This document shows positions 47,401 through 59,884 of a stretch of DNA of 64,000 nt, piece by piece; positions within the stretch are counted from its first letter, which is position 1; each line of letters begins with the position of its first letter. Location of the stretch: NCBI GenBank assembly GCA_030062745.1, contig CP099839.1, positions 22,743,324-22,807,323 of the forward strand, written 5' to 3'. The notes beneath the pieces are model-generated. The model saw only the letters and a program-made list of their open reading frames with translations. It was not told the origin of the DNA and did no database searches. The translations under genes and the position numbers were made by a program. The DNA is from Capitulum mitella. Taxonomy: Eukaryota > Arthropoda > Thecostraca > Pollicipedomorpha > Pollicipedidae.

Positions 47401-48070
47401 TTATCACCCAATTCCACACCAAAATTTCGCTCTTCCGGTCGCCGGCGGACAAAATCGCTGTATGGAAGACTGCAGCGCCGCACAGAACGCTACCCGCCAG
47501 CTGGACGGCGACTGCAGCCGATCCAGCCTCACAGCAACATATCCGGCGGCCGACCGCATCTGGCCGATCGGCCGGCGCACAATAGGCATTGTTTTCCGGC
47601 GCGGCGGCGGCGCGCGGCGCGCTCTGCCCGCGCGCGGTTGCGCCAGGCCAACGGCCGTCACCGCCACCGCCGCCGCCGGCGACGACGCCGACGGCAGCGA
47701 GCTCGTCTGATATCGACGCGTTTGTCAGCGGCCTATCGACAGGCGCTATCAGTGTGACAAGCGCCCGGCCTCCGGCGGCGCGGCGGCGGGTGGCGCGCGG
47801 CCGGCCGGCCCGGCAGAGGGCAGCAGGCGGAGCGGCCGTATCCGGGTCACGGGGACCGACGCGCCGGCCGCGGCCGCCGCCGGGCCGGCCTTCTCACGCC
47901 GCCGCCGCCGGAGCGGCCGCTGGCGCGCCGCTCCAGTTCAGTGAGGCGTGGGTAAACGACGATCCGGCTGTCGACGGGCCGCGCCGGGCTGCATGGTGGG
48001 CCGGCTGCGGTCGGCAACCGCTCCCGGGAGCTGCTGCGAGAGGGTCGCGCCGCGTCCGTGTGATGACCTG
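47401..48070. other. CpG-rich block
   Basis: Very dense GCC/GGC/CCGG text with false open frames on both strands. Possible promoter or unmethylated island. No known protein is readable. Confidence 0.4.
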
Positions 48071-48171
48071 ACGTCGGCAGTGAACTTTTTCCACGCCCCA
48101 GTTGATGCCGGCGCGCGGGAAAGCAATTCCATTTCTTATCTCGCGCCCGACTGGCAGTCGTCGCCGATCAT

Positions 48172-49369
48172 ACCCGACTGGGAGGGGGAGGGGGCGGTTG
48201 ACCGCCCCGCTTCTGACGCATGAACGGTTGGTTGCGCAATAAAAATAAACACGTCGTTGGAAAACTCGTGACAGTCAGAGGTCACAGCTGGCCTGATTTT
48301 TAGTTTATAATATGATAATATATAATATGTATATACATAATATATAATATGGATAATATGTAAGCCATTAACGTCCTATATATGTTTTCTCACAGCCGAT
48401 GCATGAACCGAGAAGCGGCCTGGATCTCAAGGGCTGCGATTCATAAACTCTAGGTAAAGATTCCAACGAACAGGTGAAAGTCCGCAGATGCCGATAAACG
48501 TCCAATTTCTCTGATTTGCTTGATGTATACTCCGAAACGCTGAGTTAAAGACGCGGCAATTTTCGCGCCGACGTACAGCTGGCGCCTTAGCCGAATGCGG
48601 TATGAAATTCACGGAAACTAATTTTAACGTTTCTTTGTTGATTCTATTGGTTCCTGTGATAGTTTTTCATCCTTGAATTTTGGGCAAACTCATTAGTCAT
48701 CATTGTACACAACTGACAGAGCTTTATTCGTGTGAGCCTATTTATTTCCAAAATATGCAATTTTTGAAACTGTCTGGACTTCCTGGTATTACTTCCGGCT
48801 GTGCGAGTCGGTTTTGCTATTTTCCGCCCGTTCTGAGAAATTCATCACCGATTTTGACGGCGGTACATTTTGTTTCATAACACTTTTTCGTGACCTGGCC
48901 TCAGGTCATTGGCTAGAAGCCATTGATACTTCATCCGTCGATAGCAACTGTATGTCTGCATCACCCCTCACTAAAAATGTCGTGAAAAGTCCCGTCAGTT
49001 TCCAAAGAAACGACAACATGTGTTGAAATGGGCTTGACCTTAGGTCAATGACCCGGGAAAATTCTGAGATAGCAGATTTGTTGCATGTATGAAAATTTAT
49101 AATCCCTGAAAGGTTTATTGTGGTATCATGCTTCATGAAGAAGTTACAGGGAGGTAAACTTTTTTGGACATATGTCTGCTTGACCTGTCCTAGGCCAATC
49201 ACCTGACCTTAACTGAGGTCAAATTTTGATACAAGGTGCAAAAATGATCAAGCAAAAGATACACGAAGTTTCGTTGCGCTGCATTCTTTCGTTCTCTCGC
49301 AATCTTGGAAAAACCTCAGGAGGGAGGGGGGCGGTCAACCACCCCTCTCCCTTTCTGAGGAGAGTTAGG
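48172..49369. repeat. Repeat family C, copy 2
   Basis: Diverged copy of 25055-26195, matching through GAACGGTTGGTTGCG, GGCCTGGATCTCAAGGGCTG and the end GGGGCGGTCAACCACCCC. The outward pair TGACCT-T-AGGTCA at 49035-49047 is kept with only the spacer base changed. An AT-rich expansion sits at 48300-48365. Confidence 0.75.
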
Positions 49370-50745
49370 CTACTAATTGCGCTCGAAAGCAGTTTGTGAA
49401 GGGTGACCAAAAACGATTAGTTTTGACCTTTTCATACTTGCTACCTGATAAATATTTGATCTAAAATCCCCCGGGAACAATGTTTGCTTCTTTCATGTAA
49501 TGAAGGGGTATCAATAGATATTCTGCTGATAATGTCCAGTCTATTTCAAATTTGATTTTGAAACACTCTGTTGAGTTCCGCTTCCCTTTATGATTAGTAG
49601 CCCGTAGTCTTCACGAGCATAGTGGCGGGTTTCATACTTTATTCGGTAATTATTACAGATATATCCCGCAGTTCGATGTCCATCCCTCGCCTGCCATCGT
49701 CTAGTCTCCCTAGTTGGGTAGTGTGTTGAGCAATGTCCACTCTGCCGTTTCAAGTTTCCTTCACAACTCCCGTCTTTCAGTACAATCATGACGTGTCCTC
49801 TGGGGTGTAACCACAAGGGCCCGTCTCCAGCCACAACGACCAAACAACATTATGTTTCTCGTATCTTTTAACACCCCCTCTTGCTCCCCAAAGTGCATGG
49901 TTGGCTCTATGCGAAGAGCGGAACCGCCGACTAGCTCGTACGGTCATTGGAAAGAAGATGCTTCCATAGATTTCAGGTGCGAAGGCCCCCTCTAGTGCAC
50001 AGTAAAATGGTGGCTTACGTTTGGACTGGACATCTGGGTACGCAAACTTTCAGGCGATGCAAATTCTCTTTTTTGGGCGGTTCTAGATCATACCACATAC
50101 TGTGCCTCCAGCGAATGAACTGTGGGAAAGAGGTTGTCTTTGGCCAGATTGTGATGACTGATGATGCTCGTCAAAGCTTGCTGATGACGTGCCTCCGGTA
50201 TAAACGCCAATAAAGAGTAATTTGAGTTACCGTGAATTGTTATGAATGGACTTATCTACCCGTCAGCCTCCACAGCTGGGAGGCGCCCGGCATGTGATTA
50301 TGATTATGCAGAGTGTCGATAGGCTGTCATGTGACACTTTTCGCACTGAGGTGGAAGGCTGGCCTGCACGTTTATCTCAAGGACAAAAGAAATTACTTTG
50401 GGTGTTTTTCATTTTGGCTACGGACTGATCGACGTTTGCTTTATCATTTTAGTAAACGAGGGATCTGTACGTATTTCTACGCCGCAGTATTAGTCTTGTT
50501 TGCGTCTCGTATGCAGTGCACGGACCTCCCTTGCGGCGATTGCCTGATTACTCGGTTCGGCTGCCACCCGTGACGTGTTGCCGCCACTGCAGCCGGTTTA
50601 CAAATGGCTCCCGGCAAGGCGAGTTTCCAACTGGTGGCGGTCGCGGCAGCTCTGAAGTTGTCTGAAGCCGGTTGTCTGGACTCCATCGGCAGTCTGCCTA
50701 GTTTTCCTTTGTCTCGGTGCATGGTGCGCCTGTTGTCTGCACTTG
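49370..50745. other. Non-coding DNA, nothing recognised
   Basis: No supported gene. Short frames near 50600-50890 have TCTGC/CAGC-type low-complexity text. Confidence 0.4.
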
Positions 50746-50778
50746 CCCAATGTTTTATGTCAGACATAAAACATTGGG
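50746..50778. repeat. 33-bp perfect palindrome
   Basis: CCCAATGTTTTATGTC is followed by a single A and then its exact reverse complement GACATAAAACATTGGG, a 16-bp stem with one central base. Confidence 0.95.
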
Positions 50779-51394
50779 CTAAGTGTGCATTGGGCTCGGC
50801 TAAGTGTGTCGGCTGTCTGCAGCTTGTCAGCTGTTTAGCCGATGTCCGCTCTCTGCAGCCATCGACTTGTGCCTTCTGGCTGAGGGTGGCGTAAACGGCA
50901 TCGATTGTCTTTAGATTGTCGGCCGTTCAACCTGAGTCTGCTGTTCGCAGCCATCTGACTGGTAATTGCGGTCCGCGGCTGTCTGAAAAATGCCTGCTGT
51001 CTGCGAATGTCTGACCCGTATCCTCTGTCGGCAGTTCGGCGGCCGGCTACCCGCCGGAGATGCAGGGTCCGTACGGCGACGGCCGGCCCAGCAATGGTGT
51101 CCGCCGGGCAGGTGAGATCACACCTTCCCTGCTGGACGGTGCAGGAGACCACATTGACTTTCACAACGCTGCAAATACGGAAATACCATGAAGAAAGTGA
51201 CATAGATTTTTACATATGTGTTTATCATTATATATTATTATACATGGATAAATTCCATTTATTATAATATAGATAAATTAGATATGAAAAATATAATATA
51301 TTTATAATTACGTATTATATATGAATAAAATAAAAAGTATAAAAATGCCGCTGTTTTGCAATACTTCGTGGTTTGTTCTTTGGGCCAGGTCAAT

Positions 51395-52300
51395 GACGGA
51401 ACATGAACAAGTATTTTTGTTGATCTGAGGTCACTTTACGAGATCAGTTCGAGGTAAAAAGTCAAAATCTGGTTTAGCAGAAATATTTCTAACGCTCATT
51501 TTCAAAGTGCAAAGTCCGGGAGATATATGGCTCAGCAAAGCTCCCTCTACTTCTGTCCTAAGTTCCAGGTTTATATCAGGTCGGGCCACCAAGCTACGAA
51601 AAAAAAACTTTTGCGTACGATAAACAAGACGGCCATAAACATGACTTTTAGAAATATAGTCAATTTCAATGACTGGAAACGTTTTCAGATGCTACGAAAT
51701 CAACTGAGGGTCATTCCATGGGACTCTTAGATCATTTGAGGTCATTTAAGACCAAGGATCGTAAGATGACCTGATGGACATGCGACGATGAGTTCCCCCT
51801 CTTTTTCATGTCCCTGGTGCATCCTATGCCAACATTACACAAACACAGTAATATGATTTGTACTTCTTTAGTATAACGTGAGAAGCAAAAATTCCAAAAA
51901 TGTTCTTATGTGTTCAATTCATTCAGATTTAAGAAAGAATGATAATCCTCCAGCTTTCCAAGCCCTGTGAACGCCTACGATTTTTTGGAAATTCCAGAGG
52001 TATGAGACTCCTCATTTAGCCCTTGATTCATGCCATTTGCATCGAAATCGATCCATGAACAGCGGAGATATACATGTAAAAATATCCTTTTTGTGACTTT
52101 GCTGCCCTCCTGTGTCCACCCTTTTGACGATTTCAGAGCTTCTTTTTGTAAAGATATAGTTTACGTCATGGCAAATCGATTATCGTTTATTGCGATGAAA
52201 TCGGAAGGGCAGTTCTCGAGATCTCAGGGGTGGGGGAGGGGAATAAGCCTCTCCCATACGGGAACGCGCGGTAGCGTTATGGGTACGGGAGTAGGATTAA
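51395..52300. repeat. Repeat family B, copy 3 (old, 5'-truncated)
   Basis: Diverged but in the same order as B copies 1 and 2 (CTGAGGTCACTTTACGAG, TTCATGTCCCTGG, GTTCTCGAGATCTCAGGGG) and ends GGGAGTAGGATTAA at 52300, the decayed right terminus with TTAA. The first quarter is missing. Only one AGGTCA of the four-site array remains intact (51739-51744). Confidence 0.75.
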
Positions 52301-52889
52301 ACACTTTGCATTGTGCAGTATAAACCGGCCATTTCTTCCTGTATAACCAGGTTTTATTTCCTTCTTCCTCATGTAACTAGTATTAAGCATTTTAAGGTAG
52401 ATTCACAACATACATTGTTGTTGTGAATGAATGAATGTCACAACAGCAGTGTCCATGATTTTCAGCCGTGGTTCTGGAAATAATCTGTAAAACCCTGGGA
52501 ACAGAAAGGACAGGATCATCCAGACACTTTGGACGTCTTGAACAGTGATCGCAAGCTTGACTGGGGACGTTTTCCGTGAAACACGACTTCAAAATATATT
52601 CCATTTTTTGACTAGTCACATTTTTTTCGTTAATGGTTTGTCACCTGACTGATAGCCGTAGAATACACTGAAAAACTTAGAAAATCAGGTTATTTGTCGT
52701 CCGAGTCGCTCTTCGGCAGAGCCATTTTTGCAACATACTCTCATTGCATGCGAGTTCTTTGACGATCCATCGAGCGCCTAGACCCGTTACCCTGCCAGCG
52801 TTATTCCAGACGGCCTGCCGAGCTATGTGGCCCGTTTTGGTTCCCGCTGTCACTGTCTGCCCTCTGACCCGCGCTGGCACCTCCGGCAG
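52301..52889. other. Sequence upstream of first readable eps8 exon
   Basis: Ends in the acceptor CTCCGGCAG. The preceding eps8 exon (must end in phase 1) was not recognised anywhere in the window. Confidence 0.4.
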
Positions 52890-53089
52890 AATCGCCGGAC
52901 GAGCCGGCGCCCGTCTACCTGCTGGAGCACCTGGCCACGTTCACCGTGTCGCCCGAGATGGGCACGCTGGGGCCGCGGGACGGGATGCGCCGCCTGCTGC
53001 AAATGGAGAAGACCACCGGCATCTGGACGCAGAAGATGGAGCTGCGGCTGCGCAACCAGTCGGTCGTCATCGTCGACCACGAGAACGGG
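52890..53089 (+). CDS. eps8: eps8 exon: first part of PTB domain
   Basis: The acceptor CCGGCAG is followed by two bases finishing a codon, then SPDEPAPVYLLEHLATF, GTLGPRDGMRRLLQMEKT and MELRLRNQSVVIVDHENG; ends in phase 0 before GTACGC. The codons are GC-rich, like the other coding exons here. Confidence 0.88.
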
Positions 53090-56000
53090 GTACGCCAGCA
53101 GCGTCCACGTCGACGGGGAGGGGCGTCCGGCAACAGCCAGGGGGTTTGTGCTGGGACGGATGGTTTCTAGTCGAGGACATACCCCGATATATGTTAACAA
53201 TGACGGCTGCAATGAAAGGATTAGACTCTGAGTAACTGAGAAGAGTCTGTTGTCTGGAGTGAGGTATTAGCGTGGCACTCACCGCGACTGTCGTAAAACT
53301 TGTTTTTGAACCCGCCGCTGCGGCGGCTCCACAACGGTCACGCTAGAGTTACGCAGAGCAGACAGCTGCGTCTTCCTTTAGTTTGGAAAAGATGTGCATT
53401 ATCTCCAGGGACGCAGGAAGCAGAGGGACCAGGGGGAGCAGCTGCCCCCCCCCATTTTTTGGCATTTAGCATTAACCCTAGGGGTGTTGACTGGAAAGAA
53501 CTGACCCAAAATTTCTCTTTGCCTCCCCCACTCTGGAGGAGTTTCAGCGCCCCTGACTATCTTTGTGACGTCATGCTTGAAAAAAGCATAATAATGGTAT
53601 TTGCTTCCCAGCTCTTAAAAAGTTCCGCCACTATTGGTCAGACCACGGCAGCGTTTTGCTGCATTTGGTAAGTCATAGTTTAAAAATTGGTTGAGCCTTT
53701 GCGCACATTTTGACGGCTGATTATCTATACATTATATCATAATCTACGGCACGATGTTCAACAGGTTTTAGGGCTTGGAAATCCATGTTTCCCGGCGTAA
53801 TATGCCAAGTGTTGGCGTAATATGCCAAGAAACATGCAAAAACCATGCGGAGGATTCCAAACAGCGCTTGTGACATCCACATCATGTAACGGGAATGAGG
53901 AAGCAAGTATGATAGTATCGCATGGTTCTGGATAGTTTCTGCCGTTATGGGGAACGACGGCTGAGTGATATGTCTCGTAACTTTCCTAATTCTTTGAACA
54001 ACGCCGGAAATTTGTATGTCCGTGCCTATTCCCAGGTTTTAGCATATCATCAACTAAATGTTGGTGAAATACATTGCCAAGAACATTGACATTAGTATTC
54101 TGACAGGCTCAATCCCAGGCAGACTGCGTAGGCATTCTCAACGGCATTGTTATGTCTTGTACGCAGTTGTCGAGGACTCTGCCGCCTGTCACGTGTTACC
54201 CAGATCCAGAGCAACATTTTCTTCCTGTAATACACCATTGGCACTCACGCACTTGGTTATAACAGCACATACAAGTAAATGCAGTCCGAGAAGAAACGGA
54301 ATTATCAAGGTCATAACATTCTGAGTAGAAAAACAGTGGAAAATCGAGCGTTGAAACAAATGAGGCTCACAGTAGAAAGCTTTGCCCAGCAGAATTCCGG
54401 TCGCTTCAACGGAAATGATTCAAGGGCATCCTGCTCCCTGCCATATCTTGGCGCAGAATTCCTTTATCATGACACGTGCAGCCTGCGTCCTGTTCGAGGT
54501 ACACCACCGATAGCGGTCATCCTACAGCCACCATGGCGCAAAAGCATCTTCCATAAAAACCGACGCTGTATCTTATCTGCCACGTCCGCGTTCGTCCTCG
54601 TAGTGTGCAGCCCGGCCGATACCTGCCCTGGGAGGGGAGGGGAGGAGCAGGGGCGGCGACGAGAACGGGCCTCTCTTGCTGAGATCAGAGATGCCGCCGT
54701 CCTGGGTAGATCTGGTACGTTTGGGTGGGTAGGACCTATCATGCTGACCTCTTCACTTCGCATCAAAGGTGCCGTGTGGCTGTGAAGAGATGGTGTTTCT
54801 CAGACATCTTATCAGGTGGCGCTGCGTCATATTTTTGCAGAGTAAAGCGCGGTGTGAAACCTCGCGTCACCCCGAATGATTGGCATGCCCTTCTGCCCCT
54901 CCCCACCACAAGTTCACTAGAGTGCGACCCACCGTTGCTTCGTCTACATCCGTTCGGAGAGGGGTGGTCCAGGGAGGAGGCAGATGGGGTCCGACCCCGC
55001 CCATGATGATTATGTTTGATTAGGTGTTTATTCCTTCGATTTTTGAGGAAGATGATGCCTCCGTTAGAACAACACGTTCATGTCATGCGTGATCGGGCGG
55101 CAAAATCAGTAATGCATAAGGAGGTATATGTAATGGTCTGAACGTTTGTCACATCCAAAAAAACCGAGAAGCCATTTGCAGCGTTCCCCAACCCTACCAT
55201 GGATTGCGTCTTTGCGGCTCAACATATTGCAGTAAGCAAATTATTTTATTCCTTTTGGAAAAATTTGACAGCTTCAGCTTTGAGCTTAGGGTGTGTTTAA
55301 ACGAAAAGACGAAACCAACTGTAGTCACACTGTAACAAAACATCCAAATATGCTGATTAATGTGCTTGGTGGTGTGCGTCATTTCGCATCATTGATTTTG
55401 TGAGTTATGTGTACTAATGGTGGATTGTTGTTCCAGGACCTTGTTGAGCGGTTTCCCATGCAGCTCATCCGCGAACCGACGGCGTTTACTTCAAATGATC
55501 CGAAAGAGTTGTACAACAACATCTTCATATTCATAATCACCGAGGATCCGAGCAGACATTCCATGAACCCGCCTGAAATGCATATTTTCCAGGTGAGCCG
55601 CTTATCATCATGGGCTTATGGCGTTCCGTCCCTGTTGCCAACATCTCCTTTTCGCTGCAGCATATTAGACACCATTTTGGAAGTGGTCATTAATGGAAAA
55701 AGGTTGTATTTTGCATTCGCCGTTATATTGCTCTGTTTCATTTTGCAAGATAATGAAAACGCCAGCTGCTTCTTCAATAATAAAGTTTTTGAGACTGCTG
55801 CCTCCTTTGTCATTTTCTCCAACTGTTATCATAAAAACACAACTGAGGCTGACAAAGGCGCCAAATCGCACGATGTCTCCGTCAATATGGCTCGGTGTTG
55901 CTCCAGGTGACCTGCACCCTGAGAGGTCTACCACACGCGATGTGGTCATTTCATTGTGTCCATTTGTCCATTTGTCCATTGCGGCCATTTGCCCGTTGCT

Positions 56001-56303
56001 CTCGCCAAGCCCAAATTCGCGGTTTTTCACTGTGCCCATTTCCGCCAAGCCCCAGACCTCAGTCATCTGCGGTGGGCCTGGGATAGCCGTTGGTGCGACC
56101 CCGTTCAGACCCGGGGCCGTGCTCCTGCCGACAGTGTCTGCGGGTGAGCGCCCAGCAGCTGGTGGAGGAGATGAAGGCGTACCTGTCCGGAAAGCTGGTC
56201 CGGCCGCAGCGCCTGCCGCCGCCGCCCAGCAGCCCGCCGCCGGAGCCGCCCAACGGCGTCGGCCGGCGCGAACAGATGGCACTGTTCAACGCCCAGTCGC
56301 GGC
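52890..56303 (+). CDS. eps8: EPS8/arouser-type signalling adaptor, PTB-domain exons (partial gene)
   Basis: Three exons join in frame (52890-53089, 55437-55592, 56135-56303; 525 nt, 174 whole residues plus two split codons). The product reads VYLLEHLATFTVSPEMG, DGMRRLLQMEKTTGIWTQKM, then DLVERFPMQLIREPTAFTSN, LYNNIFIFIITED and EMHIFQ, followed by VSAQQLVEEMKAYLSGK and a proline-rich linker. This is the PTB domain of EPS8-family proteins (vertebrate EPS8, fly arouser), as judged from the EHL-TF, KVWTQ/GIWTQ and HLFQ/HIFQ landmarks I recall. The family binds Abi1, Sos1 and actin and couples receptor kinases to Rac and filopodia. The middle region, SH3 and actin-binding C terminus must lie downstream of this window. 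Confidence 0.88.
53090..55436. other. eps8 intron
   Basis: The intron contains repeat F copy 2 near its start and a 168-residue open frame (54279-54785) without any recognisable domain, taken as chance. The acceptor at its end is TGTTGTTCCAG. Confidence 0.6.
53402..53570. repeat. Repeat family F, copy 2
   Basis: Matches 12880-13045 in order (GGGGGAGCAGCTGCCCCCCC, GTTGACTGGAAAGAACTGAC, TTTGCCTCCCCCACTCTGG). The left border CAGGGACGCAGGAAG and the right GCGCCCCTGAC resemble hAT-type ends (CAGGGGCG). Confidence 0.6.
55437..55592 (+). CDS. eps8: eps8 exon: second part of PTB domain
   Basis: Phase 0 at both ends, acceptor TTCCAG and donor GTGAGC. Reads DLVERFPMQLIREPTAFTSN, DPKELYNNIFIFIITEDPSR and MNPPEMHIFQ. 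The last strand, HIFQ, corresponds to HLFQ of vertebrate EPS8. Confidence 0.9.
56135..56303 (+). CDS. eps8: eps8 exon: C-terminal PTB helix and proline-rich linker
   Basis: The acceptor is GCCGACAG. The exon reads CLRVSAQQLVEEMKAYLSGK, a helix closing the PTB domain, then RPQRLPPPPSSPPPEPPNG and REQMALFNAQSR; ends in phase 1 before GTGAGT. The VRPQR and PPPP linker matches the style of arthropod arouser proteins. Confidence 0.9.
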
Positions 56304-58779
56304 GTGAGTACAGCGGCGTCGGCCGGCCGGCCGGCTGACTCCGGGCGACCGTCAGTCCTCTCAGGACTGTGGGCCGCCGGCGAGTTTTTCGCGGGGTGCT
56401 CTGGCCCTGTCGGGATGTGGGGTGTTTTTCGCCCGGACGGTTGATGGTGCACGGTCGGTTGTTAGTGATGATGGATGTAAGTGGATTCGCAATTAGAGTC
56501 CCTCCTCCTTCAGCCACAAACAGACTGCGCTTTGTGAGTGCTATTGAACATTGCGCCGAAATAAGCTTGCTTCCAGTCACAGTCCGCAACGATACTGCCG
56601 TATCGCGCATTCCCACCTAAAAACGCCCTCTCACACCACGCCCCTTCACCCGACTGCCCTCTCGACCAGTGTTTCTCAACACACTAATAGATGGCGCTGA
56701 TGTGAAGGTCCTCGGTGGACTAGCGCAATGATTCGGGAAGCTGGTGCATCACCGGAGACTGTCTCAGTCGCCTGGTAGTGGGTTCTTACTGTAAATTTAA
56801 GGCCTGGTGATTGGTGCGTCGCCATGGACCGTTCCTGTTGGCTGATGTGAAACCTCGCAGTGACGGACAGGGACTGGTGGATGATACATCACTAGGGACT
56901 CTTCCAGTCGGGCGGTAACGAGATTAATGACTAATAGGACAGTGAAGTCAATTATGATTTCACTGGGTGTTCTATGCTACTATTACTTATCCGACGAGAA
57001 TGGCCTGACGAGAATGATGTGAACGTAAATAGTGAATACTGGGAACACCGTGGGTAACCTGGCACTGTAGCCATAGAAATTGTAAATGCGAGGGGACTAC
57101 AGCCTTCCTCGAGTATTGAAATTTAATATAGTCTTTCCGCCAGGCACTTGTTCCGGAGCTCTTAGATATTTGCGTCTATCCTGGGGACTACATGCCACAC
57201 CTGACATCGTCTATAATGGCCAACATTTTTATTTGCGCAATTCGATGTTTGAGTTTATGCAATCCCACTGTTGAGGCAGTAGCCCGCCAGACTGAACCAA
57301 TTCGGCCTTGGATGGATTGCAGTTTTCTGATGGTTTGCCTTGGTTTTGGAAGCAGATTATCATCTGACAACTGTTATATTTTCATCGGCAGCTGATTTCG
57401 ATCACTTGCGTCATGTGGAAAGTGTCCTGCTCACCAAGTTTACGATGTTTACGTATTTCGCGGATACGTTTCTTATGGCATATTCGGTTAATAGATGCCT
57501 TGGAATAATAAATCGATGAATTAAAGCCAAAATGATATTCATGAGTGCCTTATTCTGGGAAGCTAAATGTAAACGTACAGCTTGGGTATATAAAGATTCG
57601 ATACTTTTATATGAATTTTGTTTCCTTCCATGCGTTGTTACTGGAGTTATCCATGCATATGTATTACACGCATCCGATAATCGAAATGCGTTATGAATGA
57701 TAATTGCATGATACAAATAAATGCATCTGAGTACGATTCCTGCATGCATTAAAGTTCGAAGTGCGAAGTAATGCAATTTTTATGTTGGTTTTCTTGTGTT
57801 GGGATTGCGTATATCCGTCATGATATGCCAATGAGCTAAACGACAGTGCGTTCATGGGAACCTTTCTAAAAGCGCTATGTCGGACTATTTAAAAGACTTG
57901 CGACTATTCATAATGGTTCCAGAGTTAGAAAGGGAACTTGGTTCCCTGTTTTTAAACAACGAGCAGAAATTTTTAAAACGCAAAGTCACATTTGAGGGTA
58001 GTCGCTCCTTGGTTTGTACGCATTGGTAGTCCAGATGACACCCCGCCCCTGCTCGGAAATCCGGGTGAAAATTTCTTTGTCCTAAAATAACTCGTCTCCG
58101 ACATTTAGAATCACAGTAAAGCCTTCTTGTAAAGGGCATTCCACATGTATAGCTAGAAGATATGGGAACGAACACTTTTCGGTCACTGAACTAAGGAAAT
58201 ACTTTTGTGTTGTTTGACTCGCAGTAGTGCTGTAATCTTAAACGCAAATGGCTCGAGCAGTAAAATGTAAGACACCGGTGATATTACGTCATTGTCTCGC
58301 GAAACATTCGACTATGGCTTTTTTACACAGTTACAGTCACAGCAGGTATGTCTCCCGTGAAATGTCTATTGTAATGCAGCAGCGCAGTGCATTAGGATGG
58401 CAGCGCCCGCCACAATTGGACGGTCCACGGTCCGGCTGCGGCGCCGCGGCGTGTTATCAGTGTGCCCTTGTCCCGGCCACCACCAGGTCACGGGCTGTGG
58501 CAGGCCGACTTATCTGGGGATCAGCTCGCCAGCTCTGACGCCTGCTGCTATCTGTATGGACACATGACACCACGTGCAAGAATCATACGGCGTTGCCCAG
58601 TGCGTCTAAACCTCATTATTGGCCTGACGTTGGTTATGAAGGCCTGGTCGTTGTTCCGCCTGTTGGAAATAGCGCTCGAGGGCAGCTGCGGTTTACCTAT
58701 GGCGACCCTGTCCCCGTGTCAGATGCGTAGGGAAGATCCGCTGTGGCCGCCTGTTTCCCTGCTCAGCCCACCCATGACG
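56304..58779. other. Probable eps8 intron
   Basis: The next eps8 exon must begin with two bases completing a phase-1 codon and encode the conserved four-helix region. Nothing of that kind was found. A degenerate repeat of roughly 60 bp (GGTGCATCACCGGAGACTGT-like) lies at 56690-56960. Confidence 0.45.
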
Positions 58780-59660
58780 ACGTGGCGTGACGCAGTCCGG
58801 ACGTCTTTGTCTGCGCGCCGCGCGCGTGTCGCCGAGACACGTCTCCGTTCCCATCCTTTCTCCGAGCCCGGCCTTGTCGCAGCCGGTCGTGGGAACCGGC
58901 CGGGCGCGGGTCTGACCCGCGGGTCGTCGTCGGCGGGCCCTGGATCCGCTGGCTCTCGCACGCGCGCGACCCACATTCCGGCGCGAGCCGGCTTTTATTG
59001 ACGGAACCGCGCGACGCGACGGAAACCGGGGCCGTCGGCTCCCCTCCCCTCTCCCCCACGGCTTCGCTCGGACTGATTGAAACCTGGGGAACTCCGGAAC
59101 GCGGTGGCAAACAGCCGAGCCCTCGGCGGCGAGCAAACAGAGGCCGGTCGGCGGCGGAGCTAGGATTTTCGCCCACGCCGCGGCGGCCGGCCGGCGGCGT
59201 TCGCGGCGCGCTGGAGGCCGCGCGGCGCGGCGCGTGCCGGCACGACCGGCACCATTGTGCGCCGGCCGGGAGCCGAGGGCCGGGGGCCGCGCGCGCCGCA
59301 CAATGCGGATAATACGGGGTGTGCGGCGCGGCCGTGCGACCGCAGCGGGGCCGATGCCGGCCCGTTCACATGCAGATCGGCCGGCCTCGGCCGCGGCGCT
59401 GGCCGCCCCCGCCGCCGCCCCCGCCCGCCGGCGACGGCGCCGAGATGGAAAGCGTCCGCCGCCGTCACGGCGTGACGGCGCGCGTCTCGAGTCGGCCAAT
59501 CACGGCCAATTACCGGCGATCGAGCCCGGCTGGACGCGGGAGCGCGCGCCGGCCGGCGGCCGCCACGCGCGCGGCGCTACCGAGCCGCGGCGCGCGCTCT
59601 CCCGGCCCGTGACGTCACCGCAGTCGGCTGGCGGCGGCGACGGCGGTGGCGCACCGGCAG
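58780..59660. other. CpG-rich block
   Basis: Extreme CpG density with arginine/alanine/proline frames on both strands (for instance 58693-59499 minus). None has a recognisable domain. Looks like a CpG island; promoter function is a guess. Confidence 0.4.
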
Positions 59661-59884
59661 GATTCAGTCGACCTCGTGGGGCTGAACGCGTGGGGTTCTC
59701 ACTCGGTCACGTGCGCTCTCGGGGCGTGCAGGCAGCGGCGGTTCTGTCCCCTGGAGCGGGCGTAGCTGACTGGGGTAGCAGGTCTTCGTCCTACTGCTGG
59801 GTGGTGTCCCCGGTGAGGCCACCGTCACGGTCATGTCGGTCCTCACCGTCATGGCGCACCAGCTGCAGCGGGACAACTACTGGA

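Noticed and set aside
54279-54785. 168-residue plus-strand frame inside the eps8 intron
   Set aside because: No domain and no splice continuity with the PTB exons on either side, which join directly in phase 0.
58693-59499. 268-residue minus-strand frame
   Set aside because: Arg/Ala/Pro composition as expected from CpG-dense DNA; overlapping open frames exist on both strands and no domain is visible.
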